Shown: piece after piece, positions 50,704 to 59,881 of the stretch
Numbering within the stretch: the first letter of the stretch is position 1
Layout: the number at the start of each line of letters is the position of its first letter
DNA from: Hypericibacter sp050729195
GTDB lineage: Bacteria; Pseudomonadota; Alphaproteobacteria; Dongiales; Dongiaceae
Assembly: GCF_050729195.1 (NCBI RefSeq)
Contig: NZ_JBOHKS010000134.1
Location: forward strand, 1-64,000
Reading direction: 5' to 3'
DNA: 64,000 nt
Position numbers and translations under genes: made by a program
Notes under the pieces: model-generated
What the model saw: the letters and a program-made list of their open reading frames with translations, nothing else
Told to the model about the DNA's origin: nothing
Database searches by the model: none

Positions 50704-52296
50704 GTGGCACTGCAGTCAGCGGCCGACAGCGGCCCCACCACCCCGCCCCCGCGCCGCCGGTTCCTGACGATACCGGCCGGCGTCTCCAAGGTCCGGATCG
50801 CGTTCGCATTCGCGCTCGCCGCCGCCATCTTCCTCTTCGACACGATCAGCCCCGCCGGCATCGCGGTCGCGGTGCTCTACGCCGTCGTCATCATGATGTC
50901 GGTCGATTTCTGCGACCGTCGGGGCATCATCCTGGTGTCGTTCGGCTGCGCCGCGCTGACGATGATCGCGTTCCTGATCGGCCATGGATTGAATTTCGAC
51001 GGCGATCCGATGCTTCGCTGCATGGTCAGCTTGTCGGCGATCGCCATCACCAGCCTGCTGGCGCTACGCAGCCAGCGCGCGACGGCGATCTTGCGCGAAA
51101 GCGAGCGGCGCTATCGAAACATCTTCCAGACGGCGGGCGTTTCGATCTTCGAGGAGGATTACAGCGCGGTCCGCTCCGCCCTGCGCACCCTGAAGCAGCG
51201 CGGCATCACCGATATCCGCGGCTATCTCGCGGATCATCCGTCCTTCGTGCAGAACTGCGTCGCCATGGTGCAGATCCTGGATGTGAACGAAGCGGCGGTC
51301 CGGCTGTTCGGCGCGCGCGACAAGGCGCAGGCGATCTCCTCGCTGCGCCACTACTTCCTGCCCGAGACCACCGACTCCTTCCGCGAGCAGCTCTGCGCCA
51401 TGTTCGACGGCGCGCATTCATTCGAGTATGAGACGGCGATCCAGACCGCCGACGGCGACCGCCGCGCGATCCTGATGGCGGCGATCTTTCCGCCGGAAAG
51501 CGACTCCTATCGCAACGTGCTGATCAGCGTGCTCGACATTACGGAGCGCGAGCGGGCGCAGCGCGCGCTGGAGCAGGCGCAATCGGCGCTCGCCCATGTC
51601 TCCCGCATCTCGACGTTGGGCGAGCTGACGGCCTCGATCGCGCATGAGGTCAATCAGCCCTTGGCTGCGATCGTGACCAATGGCGAAGCCTCCCTGCGCT
51701 GGCTCAATCGCGAGCCGCCCGAGTTGGGCGAGGTGCGGGCCTGCATCGAGCACAGCATCGCCGAGGGCCGGCGCGCCGGGGCCGTGGTCCAGCGGCTGCG
51801 CGATCTGGCGCGCCGCGCCGATCCCCAGATCGTGGCGCTCGATGTCAACGAGGTGATCGAGGAAGTCGCCCTGCTGGTGGAGCGCGAGGCCACCGAGCAT
51901 GGTGTCGCCTTGCGGCTCGAGCTGGGATCGTCCCTGCCGCTCCTGCACATCGACCGGATTCAACTGCAGCAGATGCTGATCAATCTCACGATCAACGCCA
52001 TGCATGCGATGGAAACCGTCATCGACCGGCCGCGACAGGTGATGGTCGAATCGCAGGCTGATGCGCCGGGCTCGATCCGGATCTCCGTGCGCGACTATGG
52101 CGCCGGAATCGCGGCCGACGCGATGCCGCGGTTGTTCGACGCCTTCTTCACCACGCGGCAGGAAGGCATCGGGCTGGGGCTTTCCATCTGTCGCTCGATC
52201 GTCGAATCGCATGGCGGCCGGATCTGGGCGGAAAACAACGCCGACCATGGCGCGACATTTCATATTCTGCTGGCGGTGGCGAAGGACAAGGAATGA
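50704..52296 (+). CDS. Membrane sensor histidine kinase, FixL/HWE-like organisation with PAS
   Basis: A 530-residue kinase. Four hydrophobic spans fill residues 30-125. A PAS-like domain follows (YRNIFQTAGVSIFEEDYSAV). The H-box is LGELTASIAHEVNQPLAAIV, then the ATP-binding part has LINLTINAMHAM, RDYGAGI and TRQEGIGLGLSI. The start is GTG 50704 with a weak ribosome site. It overlaps the FixJ-type regulator gene by four bases, so the two form a two-component system. Confidence 0.9.
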   Translation: MALQSAADSGPTTPPPRRRFLTIPAGVSKVRIAFAFALAAAIFLFDTISPAGIAVAVLYAVVIMMSVDFCDRRGIILVSFGCAALTMIAFLIGHGLNFDGDPMLRCMVSLSAIAITSLLALRSQRATAILRESERRYRNIFQTAGVSIFEEDYSAVRSALRTLKQRGITDIRGYLADHPSFVQNCVAMVQILDVNEAAVRLFGARDKAQAISSLRHYFLPETTDSFREQLCAMFDGAHSFEYETAIQTADGDRRAILMAAIFPPESDSYRNVLISVLDITERERAQRALEQAQSALAHVSRISTLGELTASIAHEVNQPLAAIVTNGEASLRWLNREPPELGEVRACIEHSIAEGRRAGAVVQRLRDLARRADPQIVALDVNEVIEEVALLVEREATEHGVALRLELGSSLPLLHIDRIQLQQMLINLTINAMHAMETVIDRPRQVMVESQADAPGSIRISVRDYGAGIAADAMPRLFDAFFTTRQEGIGLGLSICRSIVESHGGRIWAENNADHGATFHILLAVAKDKE

Positions 52297-52958
52297 GCAC
52301 GAACACGATACCGAATCTGGAGAATCCGGACGAAGCGACCCTGGTCGTCATCGTCGATGACGATGGCGCCGTGCGCAGCGCCTTGAACAGCCTGCTGCGG
52401 TCGGTGGGCTACAAGGTCGAGGCCTTCGGCGCGCCGAAGGAGCTCATGCAGAAAGGCATCCCGGAGACCGCCAGCTGCCTCGTGCTCGATGTGCGGCTGC
52501 CGCTGATCAGCGGCCTCGATTTCCAGAGACAGCTCGCCGAGGCCAACCATCGGATTCCGATCGTCTTCATGACCGGCCATGGCGACATTCCGATGTCGGT
52601 GAAGGCGATGAAGGCCGGCGCCATCGATTTCCTGCCCAAGCCGTTTCGCGACCAGGACATGCTCGACGCGGTGGCGATGGCGATCGAGCGCGATCGGACC
52701 CGGCGCCTCAACGAGGCCGGGCTCGAGGAGCTGCGCCGGCGCCTCGAGAGCCTCAGCAAGCGCGAGCGGGAGATCATGGCCTTCGCGACCGCCGGGCTGA
52801 TGAACAAGCAGATCGCCGGCGAGCTCAGCCTCAGCGAGGTCACGGTGAAGATCCATCGCGGCCATGTCATGCAGAAGATGGGCGCGCGATCCTTTGCCGA
52901 GCTGGTGCGCATCGCGGAAGCCCTCGGCGTTCGTCCTCCGGCCTCGTCCTCCTCATAG
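52293..52958 (+). CDS. FixJ/LuxR-type response regulator
   Basis: A 221-residue regulator. The receiver domain has VDDDGAV and the phosphorylation site Asp66 in CLVLDVRLPLISG, with the conserved Lys in DFLPKPF. The C-terminal LuxR-type helix-turn-helix has LSKREREIMAFATAGLMNKQ and VTVKIHRGHVMQKM. It is coupled to the kinase gene by an ATGA overlap. Confidence 0.94.
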   Translation: MSTNTIPNLENPDEATLVVIVDDDGAVRSALNSLLRSVGYKVEAFGAPKELMQKGIPETASCLVLDVRLPLISGLDFQRQLAEANHRIPIVFMTGHGDIPMSVKAMKAGAIDFLPKPFRDQDMLDAVAMAIERDRTRRLNEAGLEELRRRLESLSKREREIMAFATAGLMNKQIAGELSLSEVTVKIHRGHVMQKMGARSFAELVRIAEALGVRPPASSSS

Positions 52959-53130
52959 CCGTTCCCGAACCGATTCGCGCCAGGGCGACAATTCGTCCGC
53001 GGCAGCGCGGGCCGGCCGGCGCAGGAACAGTCTTATTTCCGCAAGCCCGTTCAAGCCTGATGACGGCTGATGGCGGCCCATGGAGGCGACGCGCCGGTCT
53101 GTCCCGGAGCGTTGAACGCACGGGCTTGCC

Positions 53131-53913
53131 ATGTCGACTTCCGTCATCCTCATCCACGGCGAGTTTCTGTCGCCGGACTGCTGGCAGGGATGGCAGCAAC
53201 GCTTCGAGAAGGCCGGCTATCCCTGCCTCTCGCCCGCCTGGCCATGCCACGACCGGCCGGTCGGCGAGCTGCGGCTGGAACCCGATCCGCGGCTGACGTC
53301 GCTCGGCGTCGGCGATCTCGTCGAACATTATGCGCGCCTCATCGAGGACCTGCCGGCGGCGCCGATTCTCATCGGCCATTCCATCGGCGGGCTGGTGATG
53401 CAGATGCTGCTCGACCGCGGGCTCGGTGCCGCCGGGGTCGGCCTCGCCGCCCTGCCCCCGCGTGGCGCCCTGCCCGGTCTGTCGATGAAGGGGCCGCTGC
53501 TCGCATCGTTGATGGTGCTGGGCGGATGGCAACGGATGCCGGCCCTGAGCCCGGGACGCTTCGCCAAGCGCGTGGCGCACACCTTGCCGGCCGAGGAACA
53601 GGCGGTGGCTTATCGGCGCCTTCTGGTGCCGACCGCGGGGCGCATCGTCTTCGAAGCCGCGCTGGGAATCGGCACCGGCATCGATTTCGCCAATCCCGCC
53701 CGTGCGCCTTTGCTGCTGGTCGGCGGCGAGGAAGACCGCATCCTCGAGCCCTCCGCGCTCCGCGCCCTTTATCGCGCCCATCTTCGCTCGCCGGCCGAGA
53801 CCGCCCTGCGGCTCCTGCCGCGCCGCTCTCACTGGCTCCTGACCGAACCGGGATGGGAAACGCTGGCGGATTTCTGCCTGGCCTGGGCGGCCACTCATGC
53901 GGCCGCGACCTGA
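53131..53913 (+). CDS. Alpha/beta hydrolase
   Basis: A 260-residue soluble hydrolase. The fold start is VILIHGEFLSPDCWQGW, the nucleophile is Ser84 in IGHSIGGLVM, the acid is probably Asp in GGEEDRILEP, and the His is in PRRSHWLLTEPGW. It resembles esterase/lipase-type members; the substrate is unknown. No ribosome site of note precedes the ATG. Confidence 0.88.
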   Translation: MSTSVILIHGEFLSPDCWQGWQQRFEKAGYPCLSPAWPCHDRPVGELRLEPDPRLTSLGVGDLVEHYARLIEDLPAAPILIGHSIGGLVMQMLLDRGLGAAGVGLAALPPRGALPGLSMKGPLLASLMVLGGWQRMPALSPGRFAKRVAHTLPAEEQAVAYRRLLVPTAGRIVFEAALGIGTGIDFANPARAPLLLVGGEEDRILEPSALRALYRAHLRSPAETALRLLPRRSHWLLTEPGWETLADFCLAWAATHAAAT

Positions 53914-54050
53914 ATTCCAGGACATCCGCGGGAGCAGACCCGCGGGAACGCGCGAAACGTTCAAGCCCCGCGAGCGGGGCGCAATCCCTTCGCGGCTCTC
54001 TCGCTTAGCGTGGCGACAGCATCGATCACCCGCGCGAGAGAGACAGCACC

Positions 54051-54566
54051 ATGAACATCCAACAGCAGCTTGCGGAGGCCCCGTTCTTCGCCGTCCCGTC
54101 GGATCGCAGCGGTGCCGAGCCGATCGTCGTGACCACAGCCACGCTCAACGCGCTGCTCGAGGATCTCTCCACGCTCTATGCCCGGGCGAAAACCGTTCAT
54201 TGGCATCTGTCGGGTCCCTATTTCCGCGACCATCGCCTGCCGCAGGACGAGCGGACCTTGCGGATCCTCGCCGCGATGGATGCGATCGCGGACCGGACCC
54301 GGAAGCTCGGCGGCGCCGTGCTGGGCTGTCTCGATCATATCGACCGCCTGCGCCATCTCGTCGGCGACGACGCCGATCTGGTGTTGCCGCATCGCATGCT
54401 GACCGAGCTGCATGAGGACATGGTGGCGCTGGCGGTCTATATGCATGACGTCGATGCGCTCCAGGCTGCTCCCTCGGGTCGGGCCGCCGCCAGCCCGCTC
54501 GAGATCTGGATGGACGGCGCTGAAGCGCGCGGCCGCCGGCTGGTCGAAGCCGCCCGCCTGGGCTGA
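54051..54566 (+). CDS. Dps-family DNA-binding ferritin-like protein
   Basis: A 171-residue protein. The Dps signature is present: ARAKTVHWHLSGPYFRDHRL followed by MDAIADRTRKLGG. Probable ferroxidase residues are His50, His61, Asp66, Asp77 and Asp81, the last being a conservative change from the Glu of E. coli Dps. It would form a dodecamer that stores iron and protects DNA from peroxide. AGAGAGACAGCACC precedes the start. Confidence 0.9.
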   Translation: MNIQQQLAEAPFFAVPSDRSGAEPIVVTTATLNALLEDLSTLYARAKTVHWHLSGPYFRDHRLPQDERTLRILAAMDAIADRTRKLGGAVLGCLDHIDRLRHLVGDDADLVLPHRMLTELHEDMVALAVYMHDVDALQAAPSGRAAASPLEIWMDGAEARGRRLVEAARLG

Positions 54567-54575
54567 AGGATTCGG

Positions 54576-54630
54576 GGAGGGGGTGCCTGGCATCCCCCTT
54601 TCCCAACCTTCCCCCTCGAGGGGTGAAGGG
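54576..54630. repeat. Copy of the C-rich/G-rich palindromic intergenic repeat
   Basis: GGGGG...CCCCC arms (54579-54598) are followed by CCTTCCCCCT (54607-54616) pairing with AGGGGTGAAGG (54619-54629). The arrangement and motif CCCAACCTTCCCCC are like the element at 6157-6244. It follows the Dps gene and likely ends its transcript. Confidence 0.5.
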
Positions 54631-54674
54631 ATAAAGATGCGAGGCTGCTTCCCTCGTTCTGCTACCCGGTACCC

Positions 54675-56066
54675 ATGACTTCCGCCGCCGCCGCCATCGA
54701 CACCACGTCCTACATTCCCTTCGTCGCGACCGGCTCCTACCCCGTGCGGACAGGGAACCGGCTGCGGCCGCTGGTGGATGGCGTCCCCGCCTTCCGGCGG
54801 ATCGGCGAGGCGGTCGAAGCCGCGCGTCGCCGTGTCTGGGTGACGGTCACCTTCATCGCGCCGGATTTCCGCCTGCCTGACGGTCGCGGCTCCTTCTTCG
54901 ATCTGCTCGATCGCGCGGTCGCGCGCGGCCTCGATGTGCGCGTGATCTTCTGGCGCCCCAATCCCGAGAGCAGCGACTATGGGCGCGTCTTCGCCGGCGC
55001 GCCGGCCGATCGCGACATGCTGCGTGCACGCGGCTCGCGCTTCCTCGCCCGCTGGGACCGGGCGCCGGGGGGCTTCTGCCAGCATCAGAAAAGCTGGCTC
55101 ATCGACGCCGGCGAGCCGACCGAGACGGCCTTCGTCGGCGGCATCAACCTGACCGGCAAGGCCATCGGCGCGCCCGGCCATGAGGGCGAAGGCGGCCGCC
55201 ACGATCTCTATCTGGAGCTGGGCGGTCCTTCCGCGACCGACATCCATCACAATTTCGTCCAGCGCTGGAACGAAGCCAGCGAGCGCCAGGCGGAAGACGG
55301 ACGCTGGGGTCACGGCGAAGCCGATGCTCTGCCCTTCCCCGCCTTGATCTCCGCGCCGCAAGGCGGGAGCCGGGTGCAGATCCAGCGCAATCTGCATCCC
55401 GGTTGCTATCGCGACGGTCATGCGGCGCCCGGCGGCAAGGTCTATGACATCGCCGGCGGCGAACGGACCATCTTCGAGCAATATCGCCAGGCCATCGATG
55501 CCGCCCGCGATACGATCTATGTCGAGAACCAGGCGGTCCCGACTCCGGCGGTCGCGGCGAATTTCGAGGCGGCCCTGAAGCGCGGCGTCGATATCGTCAT
55601 GCTGGTCCCCGCCGATCCGGAAGAGCGCGTGCGGGAGGCCCGGCGGAATCCCGAATGGAAGCCGTTCTTCGAGCAACTCGCCGTCTTCCGCCGCTATGGG
55701 AATTTCATGCTGGCCGGGATCGCCGCCCGCGACAATCAGGGTGGGCGGAGCAACATCTATGTCCATGGCAAGGCCATGTTGATCGACGATCGCTGGGCCA
55801 CGGTCGGCTCCTGCAATCTCCATTGGAATTCGATGAACGGCAATGCCGAGATGAACGCGTCCTTCTGGGACCCGCCGGTCGTGCGGGCGCTGCGCTGCCA
55901 GTTGCTGGCGGAGCATCTCGGGCGCGATACCGTGGCATTCGACGACCGCGCGGCGCTTCATCTCTATCGCCAGATCGCGCAAGACAATCGCCGCAGGCGG
56001 GACGCGGGCGACCTCGACTGGCAAGGCCTTGCTTTCCGGCTCGACCCCGCCGCCTATGGCGAATAG
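54675..56066 (+). CDS. Phospholipase D / cardiolipin synthase family protein
   Basis: A 463-residue enzyme with two HKD motifs: His137-x-Lys139 in HQKSWLID (Asp144) and His364-x-Lys366 in VHGKAMLIDD (Asp371). That fits a phosphatidyltransferase or phospholipase D. The N-terminus lacks the membrane spans of classic cardiolipin synthase and no signal peptide is seen, so it may be a cytoplasmic or peripheral PLD-like enzyme. It is followed by an NTF2-like gene 32 bases downstream. Confidence 0.88.
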   Translation: MTSAAAAIDTTSYIPFVATGSYPVRTGNRLRPLVDGVPAFRRIGEAVEAARRRVWVTVTFIAPDFRLPDGRGSFFDLLDRAVARGLDVRVIFWRPNPESSDYGRVFAGAPADRDMLRARGSRFLARWDRAPGGFCQHQKSWLIDAGEPTETAFVGGINLTGKAIGAPGHEGEGGRHDLYLELGGPSATDIHHNFVQRWNEASERQAEDGRWGHGEADALPFPALISAPQGGSRVQIQRNLHPGCYRDGHAAPGGKVYDIAGGERTIFEQYRQAIDAARDTIYVENQAVPTPAVAANFEAALKRGVDIVMLVPADPEERVREARRNPEWKPFFEQLAVFRRYGNFMLAGIAARDNQGGRSNIYVHGKAMLIDDRWATVGSCNLHWNSMNGNAEMNASFWDPPVVRALRCQLLAEHLGRDTVAFDDRAALHLYRQIAQDNRRRRDAGDLDWQGLAFRLDPAAYGE

Positions 56067-56098
56067 ACGACGATCATTGGATATCAAAGGAGATCGAC

Positions 56099-56563
56099 AT
56101 GGCTCGTCCACCTCTCCCGCCCTTCACCGCCGAGACCGCCGCACAGAAGGCGAGGCTGGCCGAGGACGCCTGGAACACCCGCGATCCGCAGCGCGTGGCC
56201 CAGGCCTATACGCCCGACAGCCGCTGGCGCAACCGCGCGGAGTTCCTCCAGGGCCGCGAGGCGATCGAGGCGTTCCTGACGCGCAAATGGCAGCGCGAGC
56301 TCGATTACCGCCTGATCAAGGAGCTCTGGGCCTTCACCGGCAACCGCATCGCCGTGCGCTTCGTCTATGAATGGCATGACGACAGCGGCAACTGGTATCG
56401 CTCGCATGGCAACGAGAATTGGGAGTTCGACGAGGAGGGGCTGATGCGCCGGCGCGTCGCAGGCATCAACGACCAGCGCATCACCGAGCCTGAGCGCAAA
56501 TTCCGCTGGCCGCTCGGGCGCCGGCCCGACGATCATCCGGGCCTCACCGATCCGGGACTTTAG
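56099..56563 (+). CDS. NTF2-like protein, DUF1348 family
   Basis: A 154-residue SnoaL/NTF2-fold protein. The start AQKARLAEDAWNTRDPQRVA and later YTPDSRWRNRAEFLQGREAI are typical of the DUF1348 family. Function of the family is not established. AAAGGAGATCGAC precedes the ATG at 56099, deciding the start. Confidence 0.9.
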   Translation: MARPPLPPFTAETAAQKARLAEDAWNTRDPQRVAQAYTPDSRWRNRAEFLQGREAIEAFLTRKWQRELDYRLIKELWAFTGNRIAVRFVYEWHDDSGNWYRSHGNENWEFDEEGLMRRRVAGINDQRITEPERKFRWPLGRRPDDHPGLTDPGL

Positions 56564-56587
56564 CGCGGCAGCGCGAGAGACGTCGCT

Positions 56588-56965
56588 CTACCAATGCCCC
56601 TTCCGCCGGTTCCAGCCATAGAGCCAGCCGGCGAAACGGTCATAGGTGAAGCGCGCGACCGGGTGGATGACAGGCAGGCCCAGCAGCCCGCCGAGCCAGC
56701 GATCGCCCGGCGTGCGGCGCCAGATCTCGATCGCGCAATCGGCGCCGACATGGAGCCGGCCCTCGGCATCGACACCGTGAAGCCGGCGGCGCACCGCTTC
56801 CAGGTCCGCCCCGAAGCGGGTTAGCGCCGCGGGCTCGAGATTGATGTCGCGGAACTCGACATCGCCGGCCCGCACCGCACGCAGCAGCCGGCTGCGCTGC
56901 CAGTCGATGCCGGCGTTACAGACCGGGCATTTGGTGTTGTACCAGACGGTGAGCTTGGCGAGCAT
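56588..56965 (-). CDS. DCC-family thiol-disulfide oxidoreductase-like protein
   Basis: A 125-residue protein of the DCC/DUF393 group. The N-terminal redox motif is YNTKCPVCNAGIDW. The end is hydrophobic (ARFTYDRFAGWLYGWNRRK). It converges on the NTF2-like gene. Members are presumed thiol-disulfide oxidoreductases, but physiological partners are unknown. Confidence 0.88.
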   Translation of the reverse strand: MLAKLTVWYNTKCPVCNAGIDWQRSRLLRAVRAGDVEFRDINLEPAALTRFGADLEAVRRRLHGVDAEGRLHVGADCAIEIWRRTPGDRWLGGLLGLPVIHPVARFTYDRFAGWLYGWNRRKGHW

Positions 56966-57163
56966 GGCCGGTCATTTCCGCTTCGGCGCCACGAGCGAGG
57001 CTTAAGACCAGCGTCTCCCCGATGGTCGCCACCCATCACGCTAGTCATCCCGATCGCCATAAGTCCACCCGGTCCTCTTCCGGCCTTCCGCTCCGCACCC
57101 GTCTCGGCAACCGGGATCGCCATGTCCATGAGGGAGCGCGACTCCGCGAGTCGGCAGGACCGC

Positions 57164-59017
57164 CTAAGGCGGGGCGGGATAGGCGCGCGGAAGATACAGG
57201 CAAACCACCGTGCCCCGATTCAACTCGCTGTAGATCTTGATATGACCGCGCGACTGTCTGGCGAAGCCGAGCACCATGGGCAGACCCAGGCCCGAGCCTT
57301 TGCCGCTCTCCTTCGTCGTGAAGAACGGCTCGAATACCCGATTCAGAATCTCCGGCGCAATGCCGCTGCCGGTGTCCGATACCGCAAGCATGACATAATC
57401 GCCGGGCGCGACTTCGGGATTTTCGGCGGCATACTGCGCGTCCAGCGGCTTGTTGGCCGTCTCGATACCTAAGACCCCGCCCTCGGGCATGGCGTCTCGG
57501 GCATTGATGGCGAGGTTGACGAGAGCGGACTCCACCTGTACCGGATCGGCAATCGTCGGCCACAGATCGTCGGCGAGAGTCATGCGGATATCGATCCGCT
57601 CGCCCAACGTCCGGCGCAGCATATCCATGGTCCCGGTAACCAGCTCGTTGAGCTCGAATATCTTGGGATCCAGGGGCTGGCGCCGAGAGAAGGCGAGGAG
57701 CCGGTGGATGAGCTCGGCACCCTGGAGGCTCGATCTCATGCAGACATCCAACAGCTCGCGGGCTTTGCCGTTGTCCTTGATCTCCCTTTCGAGTTGCCCG
57801 AGACCGCCGACGACGACGGCGAACAGATTGTTGAAGTCGTGAGCCATCCCGCTGGTCAGTTGCCCGATGGCTTCCATTCTCTGCGCCTGTACCAGTCGCT
57901 TCTCGTTCGCCTTGCGCTCGGTCATGTCGCGCAAAATGACAAGCGTCGCATGAGCGGCGTTGCTGTCGAAAGGCGCGGCAGCAACTTCGACATCAAGAAC
58001 GTTTCCGTCGAGACGGACGATTTTCCGGTCGATGGCCGTCACCGGAATCCCGGCTTCGGCCAGCGCCGCGGCCTGCCCTTGGAAGAGTTGACGGTCGTCA
58101 TGCCGAAACAGGACGACCGTCGGCTTGCCGAGAAGTTGAACCGATGCCGTCGCGCCGAAGAGACGGAGGCAGGCGTCGTTGGCAAAGACCACGCGACCAT
58201 CGCGCTCGACGAACAGGCCGTCCTGCATCCGTTCGAGAATGGCGCTTTGAAACCGGTGGTTCTGCTCGATCTCCGCGGTCCGTTGCAACACGCGCTCCTC
58301 GAGTTCCGCATTGAGCTTCTGAAGCATGGATTCGGTGTGCCGTCGCCGGTCCGCCTCTCGACGCTTCAGATGAAAGAGGCCGACGATGACCAGCGTGCTC
58401 GAAACGATCCCGACGAGCAGAACGAGGACGGATTCCTCGACACGCTGCTCGGCACTTTCCGAGCGCTCCTCGAAGAGATCGTTCTCCGCCCATTCCATGC
58501 CGGCGACGATTCCCCGAATCCGATCCATGATGGCCCGGCCTTCCGCCAGTCGCGGCGTGTCGACGGCGGAGAGCCCCTGATCCTGCCGAAGCCGAATCAA
58601 GTCCTCGAGCAAACGAAAGCGGTCGGCCACGAGGGATCGGAGCAGGCTGACGCTCTGCCGCTGGTTCGGATTGTCGGCGGTGAGTTGGCTTAGCTGCTGG
58701 AGAGATCGCGGAGTCTCCACCGCGGCGGCGCGATACGGCTCGAGATAGGCCGGGTCGCCGGTGATGATGTATCCTTCCTGGTCGGTCTCGGCGGTGCTGA
58801 GAAAGGAAAGCAGACGTTCGGCTTCGTAGCGGACGTCCAGCGCATGCCTCGCCGCGTCTCCGGCGGCCATCAGCGCGCATATGTGGTAGTACGCCACGCC
58901 GTAGAAGCTCCAGATCGCCAGAATAGCGAGCCACAGGGCGACCAGCCGCCCGAATCGGGTTCGCCACCCCTCGCGAGGGGGTTCCTGCCGCGATCGGCCA
59001 GCGCCGGCAACGGACAC
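57164..59017 (-). CDS. CHASE3-PAS sensor histidine kinase
   Basis: A 617-residue kinase. A first membrane span (about 24-43) and a second (about 196-216) flank a helical CHASE3-type sensor (ERLLSFLSTAETDQEGYIIT). Then come a coiled coil, a PAS domain (ILERMQDGLFVERDGRVVFA), and the kinase core with His393 in GMAHDFNNLFAVVVG, N-box LVNLAINARDAMP and GSGLGLPMVLG. It has no receiver domain, and no regulator gene lies beside it; its partner may be a receiver encoded elsewhere, such as the single-domain one near 63.2-63.6 kb. Confidence 0.92.
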   Translation of the reverse strand: MSVAGAGRSRQEPPREGWRTRFGRLVALWLAILAIWSFYGVAYYHICALMAAGDAARHALDVRYEAERLLSFLSTAETDQEGYIITGDPAYLEPYRAAAVETPRSLQQLSQLTADNPNQRQSVSLLRSLVADRFRLLEDLIRLRQDQGLSAVDTPRLAEGRAIMDRIRGIVAGMEWAENDLFEERSESAEQRVEESVLVLLVGIVSSTLVIVGLFHLKRREADRRRHTESMLQKLNAELEERVLQRTAEIEQNHRFQSAILERMQDGLFVERDGRVVFANDACLRLFGATASVQLLGKPTVVLFRHDDRQLFQGQAAALAEAGIPVTAIDRKIVRLDGNVLDVEVAAAPFDSNAAHATLVILRDMTERKANEKRLVQAQRMEAIGQLTSGMAHDFNNLFAVVVGGLGQLEREIKDNGKARELLDVCMRSSLQGAELIHRLLAFSRRQPLDPKIFELNELVTGTMDMLRRTLGERIDIRMTLADDLWPTIADPVQVESALVNLAINARDAMPEGGVLGIETANKPLDAQYAAENPEVAPGDYVMLAVSDTGSGIAPEILNRVFEPFFTTKESGKGSGLGLPMVLGFARQSRGHIKIYSELNRGTVVCLYLPRAYPAPP

Positions 59018-59436
59018 CTCAAGCTCCCTTCCTGTTTCGAGCGGCGGTCACCGGCCGCGCGCCAAATTCCGTCGCGGATCTCCACTCATATCCAAGACCC
59101 GCGTCTCAGCCGGCGCCTGTTGCATCTCCGCAGGTTCTTGTCGGGCCCGGGATGCCGGGCCATGATTGGAATGTCGTGTTACGCTCCGCCGAGCATGGAA
59201 GATCGCGGGCGTCGGCGCGGCTCCACCGTGCATAGCCCCGCCAGCCGCCTCAGGGCAGCGCGACCGGTCCATACCTGACGCGGGAATGTCGCGCGCGAAG
59301 AAATGCAAATGCTGGAGTTACGCTCCGCGACTCGTATTAGTTGAAATCGACAGCTTTGACTATCGGCGATATATTCCGAAACTCCCATACTTAAAGGCGG
59401 CCCGCACCATTACTTTCGGACACTGCAGACATTTCT
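59018..59436. promoter_or_regulatory. Intergenic region upstream of the histidine kinase
   Basis: A 419-base gap without a convincing gene. It contains a 12-base direct repeat GTTACGCTCCGC (59178-59189 and 59317-59328) and a locally A/T-rich block near 59,360-59,395. It should hold the kinase promoter. I assign no further function. Confidence 0.35.
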
Positions 59437-59787
59437 CTATGACGATGGTTCCGATGCGGCCTCGGTCCTGCTTTGGACGATCGTGCAGGCCGTCGCAATC
59501 GTGTCCGACAGGACCCGAACCAGGCGTGCCAGATCGTCGATCTTCGTCGCCTCGGGCATGGCCGTCTGATCGATGTCCGCGAGAACTCCAATGACTTGCT
59601 CGTAACCTGCGATGGCGGGCACCAATCCGATCGATGGATCCAGCGAATCGATCGTTTTCAGCCTGAGAATGATCTCTTCCAGCCCCTGGATCGAACGAGC
59701 GCATTCCTCCGCCAGCACGGCATGCAGATTGGCGATGGTCTGGACGCTCCCCTTGACGATGGCCGGATGGTTGACGATGGCACCCAT
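59437..59787 (-). CDS. Small uncharacterised helical protein next to a chemotaxis receptor
   Basis: A 116-residue protein, apparently all helical, with four amphipathic stretches (SVQTIANLHAVLAEECARSI and ILRLKTIDSLDPSIG). It has no membrane span and no known domain. It starts at ATG 59787, 94 bases after the end of the chemoreceptor gene, and lies in the same orientation. It could be a helical adaptor of receptor signalling; that is a guess from position only. Confidence 0.6.
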   Translation of the reverse strand: MGAIVNHPAIVKGSVQTIANLHAVLAEECARSIQGLEEIILRLKTIDSLDPSIGLVPAIAGYEQVIGVLADIDQTAMPEATKIDDLARLVRVLSDTIATACTIVQSRTEAASEPSS

Positions 59788-59881
59788 GGCGGGCTTTCCC
59801 CAGTTTGACGACTGACATACAGGGCGGCGCCGGGGGCCGCTTGGCCGATCGGCCAACGCCCCCCGGCTTCGTGGTTCGCGA

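Noticed and set aside
57164..59017. Hybrid histidine kinase with receiver domain
   Set aside because: The protein ends right after the ATPase domain; no receiver sequence is present.
59178..59328. Direct repeat GTTACGCTCCGC as a mobile-element trace
   Set aside because: Only two copies 139 bases apart and no flanking open frame or terminal inverted repeats.
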